Origin: Campylobacter sp.
GTDB taxonomy: Bacteria > Campylobacterota > Campylobacteria > Campylobacterales > Campylobacteraceae
DNA: 60,518 nt
NCBI RefSeq assembly: GCF_020024835.1
Contig: NZ_JAHHTD010000006.1
Span: 1 to 60,518, forward strand
Direction: 5' to 3'
Position numbers and translations under genes: made by a program. The notes under the pieces are model-generated. The model was not told the DNA's origin, did no database searches, and saw nothing but the letters and a program-made list of their open reading frames with translations. Shown piece after piece: positions 17,540 to 26,070 of the stretch (positions are counted from its first letter, which is position 1; every line of letters starts with the position of its first letter).

Positions 17540-18793
17540 TTAATCTTCAATTCTCATCATAAAAATTTCACTTTGAATAAAATCTTGCTTTTGTAAATTT
17601 TGTATTAAAGATTGTATATTATTTTCATAAGTCTTATGAGTAATAAAAAATAAAATACTACAATCATCATTTTCTTTCTTAGGTTTTTGCAAAAAAACAT
17701 CGATTGAAATTTGATGCTCACTCATAAGCTGTGTAATCTTTGATAAAACTCCTATTTTATCTAAGACTTTTAATCTTAAATAATATTGGGTATTAATTTT
17801 ATCTTTATCTAATAATCTATACGAAGTGCTATTTAAATAACCAAACATCACGCTATTTTTTTCTTTTCTTGCAATATCAATTAAATCAGCCACAACTGCA
17901 CTTGCTGTAGCCATACCTCCAGCACCCGCTCCATAATACAAGCTTTCTCCTAAAATATCTCCAAAGATACTTATAGCATTCATAACTCCATCGACCTTGG
18001 CAAGCATTTTATTTTTATTTATCATAACAGGATGCACTCGAAGCTCAATTTTTTCATTTTGAATTTTAGCTATACCTAGATGTTTAATAGTATAATCAAA
18101 TTCCTTTGCAAAATAAATATCCTCTTGTTTTATTTTACTAATACCCTCAATTAAAATTTCTTCAGGTTTTACTTTCAAACCATAAGCAATATTGGCTAAA
18201 ATTAATAACTTATACGCAGCATCAAAACCCTCTATATCAAAAGTAGGATCAGCTTCTGCATAGCCTAAATTTTGTGCTTTTTTTAATACATCTTGAAAAT
18301 CTAATCCCTCTAAGCTCATCTTACTTAAAATATAATTGCTTGTTCCATTTAATATTCCTTTAATAGAAAGAATATTATTTGCACTTAATCCTTCTTTTAA
18401 AATTTTAATAATAGGAATTCCGCCTGCAACACTTGCTTCATAACCAAAAGCTGAATTCTTAGCTAATTTTTCAAGCTCGCTTCCATAATAAGCTAATAAA
18501 GCCTTATTAGCAGTTACAACCGCCTTTTTTCTTTTTAAAATTTTAGAAATTATTTCAAAAGGTAATTTTATACCCCCCATTAATTCTACAAAAACATCAA
18601 TATCATCACGATACAAAATCTCATCAATATCATTTACAACTGGAATTAAAGCATTATTTTTTTGTGTTCTTGCTAAAGCTACAACAGGCACAATCTCTTC
18701 ATCACATCTAGCTTTAATAAGCTTTTGATTATCAAGTAAAGTTTTTACTACAGCACTACCAACGACTCCATAGCCTAAAATTGCAATTTTCAT
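17540..18793 (-). CDS. hom: Homoserine dehydrogenase
   Basis: Reduces aspartate semialdehyde to homoserine for threonine and methionine synthesis. ILGYGVVGSAVV at the N-terminus binds NAD(P), GGIKLPFEII and the KKAVVTANKALL segment are family signatures, and the last 80 residues are an ACT domain (LRLKVLDKIGVLSKITQLM) implying amino-acid feedback. The 417-residue length is normal. It follows the aminotransferase by 2 bases, and the pairing suggests linked aspartate-family metabolism. Confidence 0.97.
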   Translation of the reverse strand: MKIAILGYGVVGSAVVKTLLDNQKLIKARCDEEIVPVVALARTQKNNALIPVVNDIDEILYRDDIDVFVELMGGIKLPFEIISKILKRKKAVVTANKALLAYYGSELEKLAKNSAFGYEASVAGGIPIIKILKEGLSANNILSIKGILNGTSNYILSKMSLEGLDFQDVLKKAQNLGYAEADPTFDIEGFDAAYKLLILANIAYGLKVKPEEILIEGISKIKQEDIYFAKEFDYTIKHLGIAKIQNEKIELRVHPVMINKNKMLAKVDGVMNAISIFGDILGESLYYGAGAGGMATASAVVADLIDIARKEKNSVMFGYLNSTSYRLLDKDKINTQYYLRLKVLDKIGVLSKITQLMSEHQISIDVFLQKPKKENDDCSILFFITHKTYENNIQSLIQNLQKQDFIQSEIFMMRIED

Positions 18794-18795
18794 TT

Positions 18796-19998
18796 TTATT
18801 CTTTTAAATATTTTTTGATATTTCTAGCTGCTTGACGAATGCGATTTTCATTTTCTATCAAAGCAATTCTTACATACTCATTACCTACTTCACCAAATCC
18901 AATTCCTGGACTTACAGCAACATTTGCTTTTTGTAAAATCTGCTTTGAAAATTCCATACTTCCAAGATGAATTTTACTCGATGGGAGTTTAGCCCAAACA
19001 AACATACTAGCATTAGGTTTTCTTAAACTCCATCCTGCTTGTTCAAATGATTCAAGTAAAACATCTAATCGCTTAGCATAAACTGATCTAATAATCTCAA
19101 CACACGATTGATCTCCATCTAAAGCAATAGTAGCAGCTACTTGTATAGGTGTATACATACCATAATCAAACCATGATTTTATTTTTTTAAGAGCACCAAT
19201 TAAACGTTTATTTCCGACCATAAAACCAACACGCCAACCTGCCATATTATAAGACTTTGAAAGAGTATAAGTTTCTACTGCCACATCTTTTGCTCCATCA
19301 ACTTCAAAAATTGAAGGCGTTTTATAAGAACCAAAAGTTAAATCTGCATAAGCAATATCAGAAATGATATAAAATCTTTCCTTTTTTGCTAAAGCAACCA
19401 ATCTTTCATAAAAACTTTTTTCCACTGTAGTCGTAGTGGGATTGTGTGGAAAATTAACAACCACATATTTTGGGCGAGGCAAACTTTCATATAATGTCTT
19501 TTGCAAATTTTTAAAGAAAATATCCTCATCTAATTCATAATTTTCATTAAAATCAAATTTCATAGTTGCAACATTACCACCTGCTATAATAAAAGCTTGT
19601 GTATGTATAGGATAAGCTGGCGTTGGCACTATAGCAACATCACCTGGATTCACAATTGCTCTAGCTAAATTTACAAAACCCTCTTTTGATCCCATTGTTG
19701 CAACCACTTCATTTTCAGGATCTAAATCAACATTATATTTTCTTTTATACCAATTACAAATTGCAAGTCTTAATTTATATATACCAATAGAAGCTGAATA
19801 GCCTGAAGTTTTATCTTTATTAGCACTTTCACAAAGCTTATTTATAATATGTTGTGAAGTTTTACCATCTGGATTTCCCATAGAAAAATCTATAATATCT
19901 TCTCCTGATCTTCTAGCAGCCATTTTAATCGCATTTACTTCTGAAAAAACATAATTTGGAAGTCTTTCTATAGTGTTAAAACGGATTTCTTCAAACAT
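18796..19998 (-). CDS. Class I/II pyridoxal-phosphate aminotransferase (AlaC/AspC-like)
   Basis: 400-residue fold-type I aminotransferase. VVNFPHNPTT and the PLP-lysine motif TLSKSYNMAGWRVGF are clear, and FGEVGNEYVRIALIENENRI is the C-terminal substrate-carboxylate region. The amino acid used is not resolved by these motifs; the best guess is alanine/aspartate-type transamination, given the similarity to AlaC-like enzymes and the position next to hom. The enzyme is cytosolic. Confidence 0.9.
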   Translation of the reverse strand: MFEEIRFNTIERLPNYVFSEVNAIKMAARRSGEDIIDFSMGNPDGKTSQHIINKLCESANKDKTSGYSASIGIYKLRLAICNWYKRKYNVDLDPENEVVATMGSKEGFVNLARAIVNPGDVAIVPTPAYPIHTQAFIIAGGNVATMKFDFNENYELDEDIFFKNLQKTLYESLPRPKYVVVNFPHNPTTTTVEKSFYERLVALAKKERFYIISDIAYADLTFGSYKTPSIFEVDGAKDVAVETYTLSKSYNMAGWRVGFMVGNKRLIGALKKIKSWFDYGMYTPIQVAATIALDGDQSCVEIIRSVYAKRLDVLLESFEQAGWSLRKPNASMFVWAKLPSSKIHLGSMEFSKQILQKANVAVSPGIGFGEVGNEYVRIALIENENRIRQAARNIKKYLKE

Positions 19999-20007
19999 AT
20001 TTATTCC

Positions 20008-20814
20008 TTATCTTCTTAGATAAATCTTTAACCCTCTTTTTATGTTATCTAAACTAAACATATCTCCTATAATAGCATATTTTGCACCAAGTGGAATGTT
20101 TAAAACAACATCGTTTTGCTTGTGAGTATTTTCTATGCTTTGAATAAAGTTTAAATTTTTATCTAAAAATTGAATTTTACAAAACCAAGAATCATAATTA
20201 TGAGCATTTAATTCTAAAATTTTAGCACCTTGTAAATCCACCATATATTCTCTTAAAGGTTTTTGCAATTGCACAAAAGTGTTCAACGGCACTTGAGTAT
20301 TTACCTTCGCTTTAACTTTAGAAAAATCAAGCTCATACTCATAGTGTGTTTCTGAAATTTTAGAAATATCTTTAATAAAAATTAAATTTGAAAGCAAAGC
20401 TTTATAAAAAATTCCAGGATCAAGCATATATTGAGAATCAAGTGAAAGCTTATAAGTAATATAATCTTCTCTTAATATAAATTCAATTGGTATAAAATAC
20501 ACATACCCTAACTCATTTAAAGTATCATTAATAATCTTAAAAAAAATTACCGCATCAGCTTGAGCTTTAAAAGAAAAAGTTAATTTTTTTGGTTCATTAA
20601 AAATAAAATTTGATAATGAATTTGTCTTTAAAATTTGTGAAATTGTATAAATGTCAATGTTGCCATAAGCATCTTTATAAGTATCTTTAGCAAAAAGTAA
20701 TTCTAATTTCGTATTTTTAGAATTATCATTAACAATATGTTTAGCAACCTTTAAAGCACTCAAAGCAAATAAATTTACGCTAAAAACTACTACACAAAGA
20801 AAAATTTTTACCAT
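20008..20814 (-). CDS. Predicted periplasmic protein of unknown function
   Basis: 268 residues with an N-terminal signal peptide (MVKIFLCVVVFSVNLFALSA, probable cleavage after ALSA or close by). The mature part is beta-prone, with no cysteine pairs, lipobox or enzyme motif that I can name. The start overlaps the stop of the upstream RodZ-like gene by 7 bases, so the two are probably expressed together and may act together at the envelope. Conserved in Campylobacter as far as I recall. Confidence 0.75.
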   Translation of the reverse strand: MVKIFLCVVVFSVNLFALSALKVAKHIVNDNSKNTKLELLFAKDTYKDAYGNIDIYTISQILKTNSLSNFIFNEPKKLTFSFKAQADAVIFFKIINDTLNELGYVYFIPIEFILREDYITYKLSLDSQYMLDPGIFYKALLSNLIFIKDISKISETHYEYELDFSKVKAKVNTQVPLNTFVQLQKPLREYMVDLQGAKILELNAHNYDSWFCKIQFLDKNLNFIQSIENTHKQNDVVLNIPLGAKYAIIGDMFSLDNIKRGLKIYLRR

Positions 20815-21677
20815 AATTTTCCTCGATTTTCCTTAATAAATTCTGCCTTGCTAATTTGCTTAATTTTTCCATCTTTGATTATAAAAAATTTAGAAACACC
20901 ATTTTTAAATTCTAAAGTCTTATTATGTTCATCACTTAAGGTGAAAGCTGCGTGTCCAGTAGTAATGAGCATATCTTTTTTTAAAGAAAATACATAATCA
21001 TTTTTAATTATTTTTGAAGTTTTTTGAAAAGTTTGCAAATTAACCATTCCCAACCATAATTCTGCACTCGGCTTAAGAATACTCTCTTCTAACAATGGCA
21101 ATTCCTTAGCGTCTGATTTCTCATTTGTGCTTATATTTTCATCAATAATATCTATATCAATAACTTCATCTGCAATTTCATTATCTTTATCATTCTTAGT
21201 GGAATTTTCCTCTATAAAGTATTCTTGTATAGGTGTATAAGAAGAATTTTCATCATTTATTTCTTCAATCACAATTTGCTCTTGGTTTAATATATTTGTT
21301 GTATTTTCATCTAATGAACTTTGGAAAAATCTAGACACCCCTAAAATTCCAAGAACTATTAATACAACAATAATAATGATTACAAAAAACCAAAAATACG
21401 ATCCCTCTTTAGCATAATAACTCATTCTTGGACAAACTTGAATATGATTTTTTTTCTCTGCTCCATTTTCCATAAGATAAGCTTGATATTCTTCTAAAAA
21501 ACTCGTAAAATCAAGATCGTATTCTCTTTGTAAAATTTTTACAAATCCACGAATATTAAAACGAGATAGAGATTTAAAATCTTTTTTTATAATCAATTCA
21601 AGACAATTTTTTTCTATTTGTGTTCTTTTTTGAACCTCCATTAAATTTAAATCTTCTAATTTTTTCCAATTATCCAT
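20808..21677 (-). CDS. Bitopic membrane protein with RodZ-like architecture
   Basis: 289 residues. Residues 1-70 are helical, with SRFNIRGFVKILQREYDLD matching in kind the end of a RodZ helix-turn-helix domain (FLRGYIRSYARLV in E. coli). One membrane segment lies at about 94-116 (FWFFVIIIIVVLIVLGILG), then an acidic Asn/Glu-rich linker and a small C-terminal beta-rich periplasmic domain (about 205-289). This is the RodZ order: cytosolic HTH, single membrane pass, periplasmic beta domain. MreB and MreC are in this window but not adjacent. RodZ identity is inferred, not proven. Confidence 0.7.
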   Translation of the reverse strand: MDNWKKLEDLNLMEVQKRTQIEKNCLELIIKKDFKSLSRFNIRGFVKILQREYDLDFTSFLEEYQAYLMENGAEKKNHIQVCPRMSYYAKEGSYFWFFVIIIIVVLIVLGILGVSRFFQSSLDENTTNILNQEQIVIEEINDENSSYTPIQEYFIEENSTKNDKDNEIADEVIDIDIIDENISTNEKSDAKELPLLEESILKPSAELWLGMVNLQTFQKTSKIIKNDYVFSLKKDMLITTGHAAFTLSDEHNKTLEFKNGVSKFFIIKDGKIKQISKAEFIKENRGKLW

Positions 21678-22350
21678 TCATCATCCTATCACAAAGTATC
21701 GCAAATGCTGCACTTACATTTAAGCTATCAAAATTATTATACATTTTTATCCCTACACACTCATCACATCTTTTTAGAATTTTAGATGGTATCCCAAAGC
21801 CTTCACTGCCCATAATCAAAACTTTTTTATCCCTTGGCGTTATTTGATGGATATCACTACCACCACTAGCACTTGCATAAATAAAAAATTTTCGTTGCTT
21901 TAATTCATTTATCATATTTAGCACATCATCATTTAATGCTATTTTCATATCTAAAGCTGCACCGCTACTAGTTCTAATCACTCCATCAATAGCCACATTC
22001 TTAGCTGCTAAAATCACACCTTCAGCACCTAGTGCATAAGCACTTCTAATAATAGCTCCAATATTTCCAACATCACTAATATTATACAAAATAACTATAA
22101 AATTTTTATCTTTAAGGTCATTAAAATCACAAAATTCAAATTCTTTAATATCCATTAAAAAACCTTGATGATTGCCGCCCTTAGCCAGACTTTGAGCACT
22201 TTTAAAATCAAGTTTTTTAATCTTTTTAGAACACTTAGTTATTTTTGCAAATTCATTTCCTTGGCACTCTTTTGCTAAAAAAACTTCATTAATCTTGTCT
22301 TTGTGCTTTTCTAAAATATAAAAAAATACTTGCTTACCATAAACTATCAT
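21670..22350 (-). CDS. rlmB: TrmH/RlmB-family rRNA 2'-O-methyltransferase
   Basis: 226-residue SPOUT-class RNA methyltransferase. The three knot motifs are present: VGNIGAIIRSAYALGA (motif 1, with N and R), VLIMGSEGFGIP (motif 2) and NFDSLNVSAAFAILC (motif 3). The N-terminal 75 residues are a small substrate-binding domain. The best match is RlmB (23S G2251), but a tRNA target cannot be excluded from motifs. Start overlap and spacing place it between rsmI and the RodZ-like gene. Confidence 0.85.
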   Translation of the reverse strand: MIVYGKQVFFYILEKHKDKINEVFLAKECQGNEFAKITKCSKKIKKLDFKSAQSLAKGGNHQGFLMDIKEFEFCDFNDLKDKNFIVILYNISDVGNIGAIIRSAYALGAEGVILAAKNVAIDGVIRTSSGAALDMKIALNDDVLNMINELKQRKFFIYASASGGSDIHQITPRDKKVLIMGSEGFGIPSKILKRCDECVGIKMYNNFDSLNVSAAFAILCDRMMNG

Positions 22351-22369
22351 TTGTCAATGATAGCCAAAT

Positions 22370-23188
22370 TCAACTTAAAAGCAGTTTTTGATAATTTTCT
22401 TTTGGCGATTTTGCATTTATTTTTGAAAGAAGTTTAGATTTTATTTTAAGAGGTAAATCAAGATTTAAAATATCTTCTTCACATATAGTGCTTTGATAAA
22501 ATTGCTCTAGCTTAGGTGCTACAACCACACACCACTCACCCCTTAAATCCATATTTTGAAGTTTTTCTACAGCATTATGGGCGCTGGTTTTAAATTTATT
22601 TTCAAACTTTTTAGTTGCCTCTTTAATTATAAAAATTTCCCTTAAAGGATCAATTTTGCTAATTTCTTTCACAAGATCAATTATTCTAGTAGGAGCTTCA
22701 TAAACTACACTAGGATAAGGGTTTAACATCAATTTTGCTATATCTTTTTTTCTTTGAATACTCTTATTTGCCAAAAAACCCATAAAAATAAATTCTTTAT
22801 GACAAAAACCACTAGAAACTATAGCTAAAAGTGCTGCATTAGATCCTGATAAAACCTCATATTGTATATTATTTTTTATAGCATACTCGATTAAAATCTG
22901 CCCAGGATCACTAATTCCTGGCATACCAGCATCACTCATATACACTACACATTCTTCAAAAAAACTCGTATCAATTGATTGCAAAAAAGTTTTCTCATTG
23001 TGAGTATGAAAGGCTAAAATTTTTCTTGGCTTTATAGCAAGTTTAAATTTATCATTTAATAAGCTAATCAAAAATCTGCAAACTCTTGTATCTTCACACA
23101 ATAAGAGTTCGCACTTTTGTAAAACTTCTAAAGAATGAAATGAAATATCACTTAAATTTCCTATAGGAGTAGGAATAAAATAAAGCAT
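22370..23188 (-). CDS. rsmI: 16S rRNA (cytidine1402-2'-O)-methyltransferase RsmI
   Basis: 272 residues of the tetrapyrrole-methylase fold. MLYFIPTPIGNLSDIS, LLCEDTRVCRFLI, VYMSDAGMPGISDPG and FMGFLANKSIQRKK are RsmI signatures. It methylates C1402 in the ribosomal decoding centre. It starts one base before the rpmE stop ends (a 1-base overlap), linking it to ribosomal protein expression. Confidence 0.96.
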   Translation of the reverse strand: MLYFIPTPIGNLSDISFHSLEVLQKCELLLCEDTRVCRFLISLLNDKFKLAIKPRKILAFHTHNEKTFLQSIDTSFFEECVVYMSDAGMPGISDPGQILIEYAIKNNIQYEVLSGSNAALLAIVSSGFCHKEFIFMGFLANKSIQRKKDIAKLMLNPYPSVVYEAPTRIIDLVKEISKIDPLREIFIIKEATKKFENKFKTSAHNAVEKLQNMDLRGEWCVVVAPKLEQFYQSTICEEDILNLDLPLKIKSKLLSKINAKSPKENYQKLLLS

Positions 23189-23388
23189 TATTGCATTGCG
23201 TATTTTTTCTTAAATTTCTCAACACGCCCAGCAGCATCTACTATTTTTTCACTACCTGTAAAAAATGGATGACAATTTGAACAAATATCAACTCTTATTT
23301 CTGCTTTATTAGATCTAGTAGTAAAAGAATTTCCGCAAGCACAACTTACCTTGCATTCTACATATTCTGGATGAATTTCTTTTTTCAT
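23188..23388 (-). CDS. rpmE: 50S ribosomal protein L31
   Basis: 66 residues starting MKKEIHPEY. The zinc-binding cysteines are present (CKVSCACG and CSNC), so this is the C+ type L31 rather than the zinc-independent paralogue. AAAAAGGA lies just before the ATG, and a TATAAT box lies in the 77-base gap to rsmE. It heads the run rpmE-rsmI-rlmB. Confidence 0.98.
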   Translation of the reverse strand: MKKEIHPEYVECKVSCACGNSFTTRSNKAEIRVDICSNCHPFFTGSEKIVDAAGRVEKFKKKYAMQ

Positions 23389-23419
23389 TATCTATCCTTT
23401 TTCAAACATTAAAGGTGTG

Positions 23420-23425
23420 ATTATA
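23420..23425 (-). promoter_or_regulatory. Probable -10 element for rpmE
   Basis: TATAAT on the minus strand in the rsmE-rpmE gap, predicting a start near 23412 and a leader of about 25 bases. The upstream stretch is T/A-rich. The spacing to the ATG supports a separate rpmE promoter. Confidence 0.55.
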
Positions 23426-23465
23426 TAAATTTTTATATAAAAAGTAGATAAATCTAAATAAAAAT

Positions 23466-24128
23466 TTAAATTGCAAATTTTGAAGCTAAAGCTATCACTG
23501 CTGTTTGTGCTCTTAATATAAATGGAATATTTAATTTAGCTTTTTGAATATATTTAGCTTTTTCTAATTTAGAAAATCCACCTTCAGAACCCACTAAAAA
23601 AACATATTCTAATGGATCAAAACTTGATAAATCCTCTCCTTCAAAATCAATCAAAACTATATTTTTATATCTTGACTGAAATTGATCAAAATTTTCATAA
23701 ATTTCAAATTTTAATAAAGAATTTCTGCCACATTGTTGAGATGATTCTATAAGAATTTTTTTCATTCTTTTTTCATCTAATTTAAAATTTCTTTGAGAAT
23801 ACTGCATATATATCAATGAAAGCTTTTCAACACCTAACTCATTTAAAAAAGGTAAAGTTTTCTCTATAACTTTTGGCTCAATCACTGCTAAGGCTAAATG
23901 AAGTTTTAAATTTTGTTGAGCTTGTTCGATTTTTTTCTCTTTTAATCTAAATAAAAAAAATTTTCTTTCTGATTGCACGCATTTATATGTATAAATGAAA
24001 TTATCTTTTAAATTTTTAAAAACAAGTTCATCATTTTCCTTTAAGCGTCTTGCTTTTAGATGTAAAAATGCTTCATTTTCTATCTTTAATTCTTCTTCAC
24101 CACTCTGATCATGATATAAAAATTGCAT
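23466..24128 (-). CDS. rsmE: 16S rRNA (uracil1498-N3)-methyltransferase RsmE
   Basis: 220-residue SPOUT enzyme with an N-terminal PUA-like domain (HLKARRLKENDELVF). The knot region has LIYMQYSQRNFKLDEKRMKKILIESSQQCGRN, VFLVGSEGGFSKLE and LRAQTAVIALASKFAI, all typical of RsmE. It methylates U1498 of 16S rRNA. The membrane-protein gene upstream ends at the base before its ATG. Confidence 0.95.
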   Translation of the reverse strand: MQFLYHDQSGEEELKIENEAFLHLKARRLKENDELVFKNLKDNFIYTYKCVQSERKFFLFRLKEKKIEQAQQNLKLHLALAVIEPKVIEKTLPFLNELGVEKLSLIYMQYSQRNFKLDEKRMKKILIESSQQCGRNSLLKFEIYENFDQFQSRYKNIVLIDFEGEDLSSFDPLEYVFLVGSEGGFSKLEKAKYIQKAKLNIPFILRAQTAVIALASKFAI

Positions 24129-24542
24129 TTAAATATAAAACCTTTGTAATATATAAGGCACAAAAAGTAAAAATATATCTATACTTAAAATAAAAAAACT
24201 TAGAAATCTAAACTTAGCATAACGTTTATACAATCTTGCCTTTTTAAATAAAATAAATTGATAAATAGCAAGGAAAAAGATGAAAAACCAAGCAATCCAC
24301 ATAGATAAGATATATAAATTTATTTCAAAATGCTTTAAAGCCCAAAGTAAATTTCCAGTAAATAAGACTATGGCTAAAAATAAATAATAAATTGGCAAGA
24401 ATAATCGAATTCTTCTAATAAAAATAAATTCTTGCGAAAAAGAACTTTGAGTTAAATACAAATAAAACAACATCAAAAAACCACTAGTGCATAAGCTATA
24501 AACATGGATTGCTAAAAAGAAATTATAATTTTGATCCATCAT
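24129..24542 (-). CDS. Small polytopic membrane protein of unknown function
   Basis: 137 residues with four hydrophobic segments (about 8-28, 42-65, 76-97 and 112-134). It has no recognisable catalytic or metal-binding motif. It sits between a small lipoprotein gene (1-base overlap) and rsmE. Known to me only as a conserved Campylobacter membrane protein; function unknown. Confidence 0.7.
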   Translation of the reverse strand: MMDQNYNFFLAIHVYSLCTSGFLMLFYLYLTQSSFSQEFIFIRRIRLFLPIYYLFLAIVLFTGNLLWALKHFEINLYILSMWIAWFFIFFLAIYQFILFKKARLYKRYAKFRFLSFFILSIDIFLLFVPYILQRFYI

Positions 24543-24739
24543 TATCCTTGACTTGCATTTTCATCTTTAACCTCATCATCAATAGGCAAAGGAAGTGTAT
24601 CATCATTAATCTGTATATTAGAATCGCTTTGTTCAATCTGCACATTTTCTGTTTGTATTTCCTGAGAATTACTCTTTTTCTCCTCATTTGAACAAGCATA
24701 AAAAAATAAAATAATAAATCCTAGTAAAATTTTTTGCAT
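24542..24739 (-). CDS. Small acidic lipoprotein
   Basis: About 65 residues. MQKILLGFIILFFYACSNE is a lipoprotein signal peptide with a lipobox ending at the cysteine; the mature part is short, acidic and Gln/Asn/Asp-rich, and probably disordered. The ATG at 24739 has a strong AAAGGAGG seven bases upstream and overlaps the queD stop by one base; a longer upstream frame with no ribosome site is rejected. It has no CxxCH haem motif. Function unknown. Confidence 0.75.
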   Translation of the reverse strand: MQKILLGFIILFFYACSNEEKKSNSQEIQTENVQIEQSDSNIQINDDTLPLPIDDEVKDENASQG

Positions 24740-25323
24740 TAGACCTCCTTTTGATTGGTAAAAATAAAATTTTGATCTTTGAGATTGGTGTAAAAATTTT
24801 GATCTTTCCATTCATTTTGTATAGATTCTGAAAATTCTATATCTTCTAAATTTATTTTAGGCAAGAATTCGCTATAAGCATCTTCTTTAAATCCTTGTGC
24901 ATAACCTGTTCTAGTTTCGTGTATTATAATACTTTGCAATTTTACACCTTGCTCGCCATTGAGCATTTTAGTTTTTTGAAGTAAAGTATCTATAAGTATA
25001 AAAAATATCCTTACAAAATTTTCAGCACTTACATTTACTGGTAAAACTACCCATCTTTTAGAATGCTCTTTCATATCTTTTAAATATTTATCATCATCAT
25101 ATTTAAAAAGAGTAATTGCGTGATCAAAACTATCAATAATTTGTCTAATTTCATCTTTTAATAATCCAAAATCATATACCATTCCAGCATTATCTAAATA
25201 CTTACTTTCTAATAAAATCTCAATTTTATAAGAATGCCCGTGGATACTAGTTTTACATCTTTTAGAGCTACAAAATCTTACTATGTGGGCATTTTCAAAT
25301 TCAAATAATTTTCTAATAATCAT
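24739..25323 (-). CDS. queD: 6-carboxy-5,6,7,8-tetrahydropterin synthase
   Basis: Second step of 7-deazaguanine (queuosine precursor) synthesis from dihydroneopterin triphosphate. Zinc ligands are H13, H28 and H30 (HGH), and C23 is the expected catalytic cysteine. SFDHAITLF and the later IIHETRTGYA carry the conserved Asp-His and Glu. At 194 residues it is longer than the usual 120-150, with a C-terminal tail after about residue 150. ATGA overlap with queE places both in one operon. Confidence 0.93.
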   Translation of the reverse strand: MIIRKLFEFENAHIVRFCSSKRCKTSIHGHSYKIEILLESKYLDNAGMVYDFGLLKDEIRQIIDSFDHAITLFKYDDDKYLKDMKEHSKRWVVLPVNVSAENFVRIFFILIDTLLQKTKMLNGEQGVKLQSIIIHETRTGYAQGFKEDAYSEFLPKINLEDIEFSESIQNEWKDQNFYTNLKDQNFIFTNQKEV

Positions 25324-26069
25324 ACGCCTTCTTTATCCCCCCAAAGCCTAATATGCAGTCTATCAGAATAATTATATCCATTTTTTATACAAAATTCAGC
25401 AACACTTAAGGCATTTTGAGAAATTTCTTCTTGATTAAAGCCCATTGGCATACAATACACTTCATTTTGACAAATTGTTAAAATTTCTTCTATCTCTTCT
25501 TGTGCTTGATTATTTAGTATAAATTTCTTGTTTAAAACAAATTTATAAAAACTATCTTTAGCATTTTTTTTAAATGCTTGCAATGCTTTTTCATTAATCC
25601 TTTTTTCTTTAATCACATCACTATTACTTAATTTTACTCCTAAAGCAAAACAACACTCTTTATACAAAGGATACTCTTTAAAATCAAGCTCTATACTAGC
25701 ATTAGTCTCAAAATGAAGTAAAAAACCTTGCTCTAACAAAAGTTCAATCCATCTAACAAACTCTTTATTTTTATGGTAAATTAAAGGTTCTCCACCTGTA
25801 ATTACCACAATGGGTTTAAAATCTTTTTTTAATGATTTAACTCTATCAAATAATTCTTGTGCAGTATATTTTTTATAAGTAGATGCAAAATCCTTGGTAA
25901 AAACTGCCTTAATGGTATCACAACCTGTAAAAATACTGCCATCTTTTTCTCTGCTAACTCCAAAACCAATGCAATTAAAATTGCACCCTGAAAATCTTAC
26001 AAATATAGCGAGTTTTCCACTATACATTCCCTCGCCTTGAATACTTAAAAAAGTTTCAACAATCTCCAC
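25320..26069 (-). CDS. queE: 7-carboxy-7-deazaguanine synthase, radical SAM with expanded cysteine spacing
   Basis: Converts QueD product to 7-carboxy-7-deazaguanine. ETFLSIQGEG and the VVITGGEPLIY segment are typical. The cluster cysteines are C29-x3-C33-x16-C50 instead of the usual C-x3-C-x2-C, because 14 residues (FGVSREKDGSIFTG) sit before the last cysteine. I prefer GTG at 26069 (249 residues): it follows the moaA stop by one base, AGG lies 8 bases upstream, and the N-terminus then matches the family. A TTG at 26120 would extend it by 17 residues and overlap moaA by 50 bases. Confidence 0.9.
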   Translation of the reverse strand: MEIVETFLSIQGEGMYSGKLAIFVRFSGCNFNCIGFGVSREKDGSIFTGCDTIKAVFTKDFASTYKKYTAQELFDRVKSLKKDFKPIVVITGGEPLIYHKNKEFVRWIELLLEQGFLLHFETNASIELDFKEYPLYKECCFALGVKLSNSDVIKEKRINEKALQAFKKNAKDSFYKFVLNKKFILNNQAQEEIEEILTICQNEVYCMPMGFNQEEISQNALSVAEFCIKNGYNYSDRLHIRLWGDKEGV

Positions 26070-26070
26070 T

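Noticed and set aside
24740..24811. Longer start for the small lipoprotein
   Set aside because: The extension overlaps queD, lacks a ribosome site and would displace the lipoprotein signal from the N-terminus.
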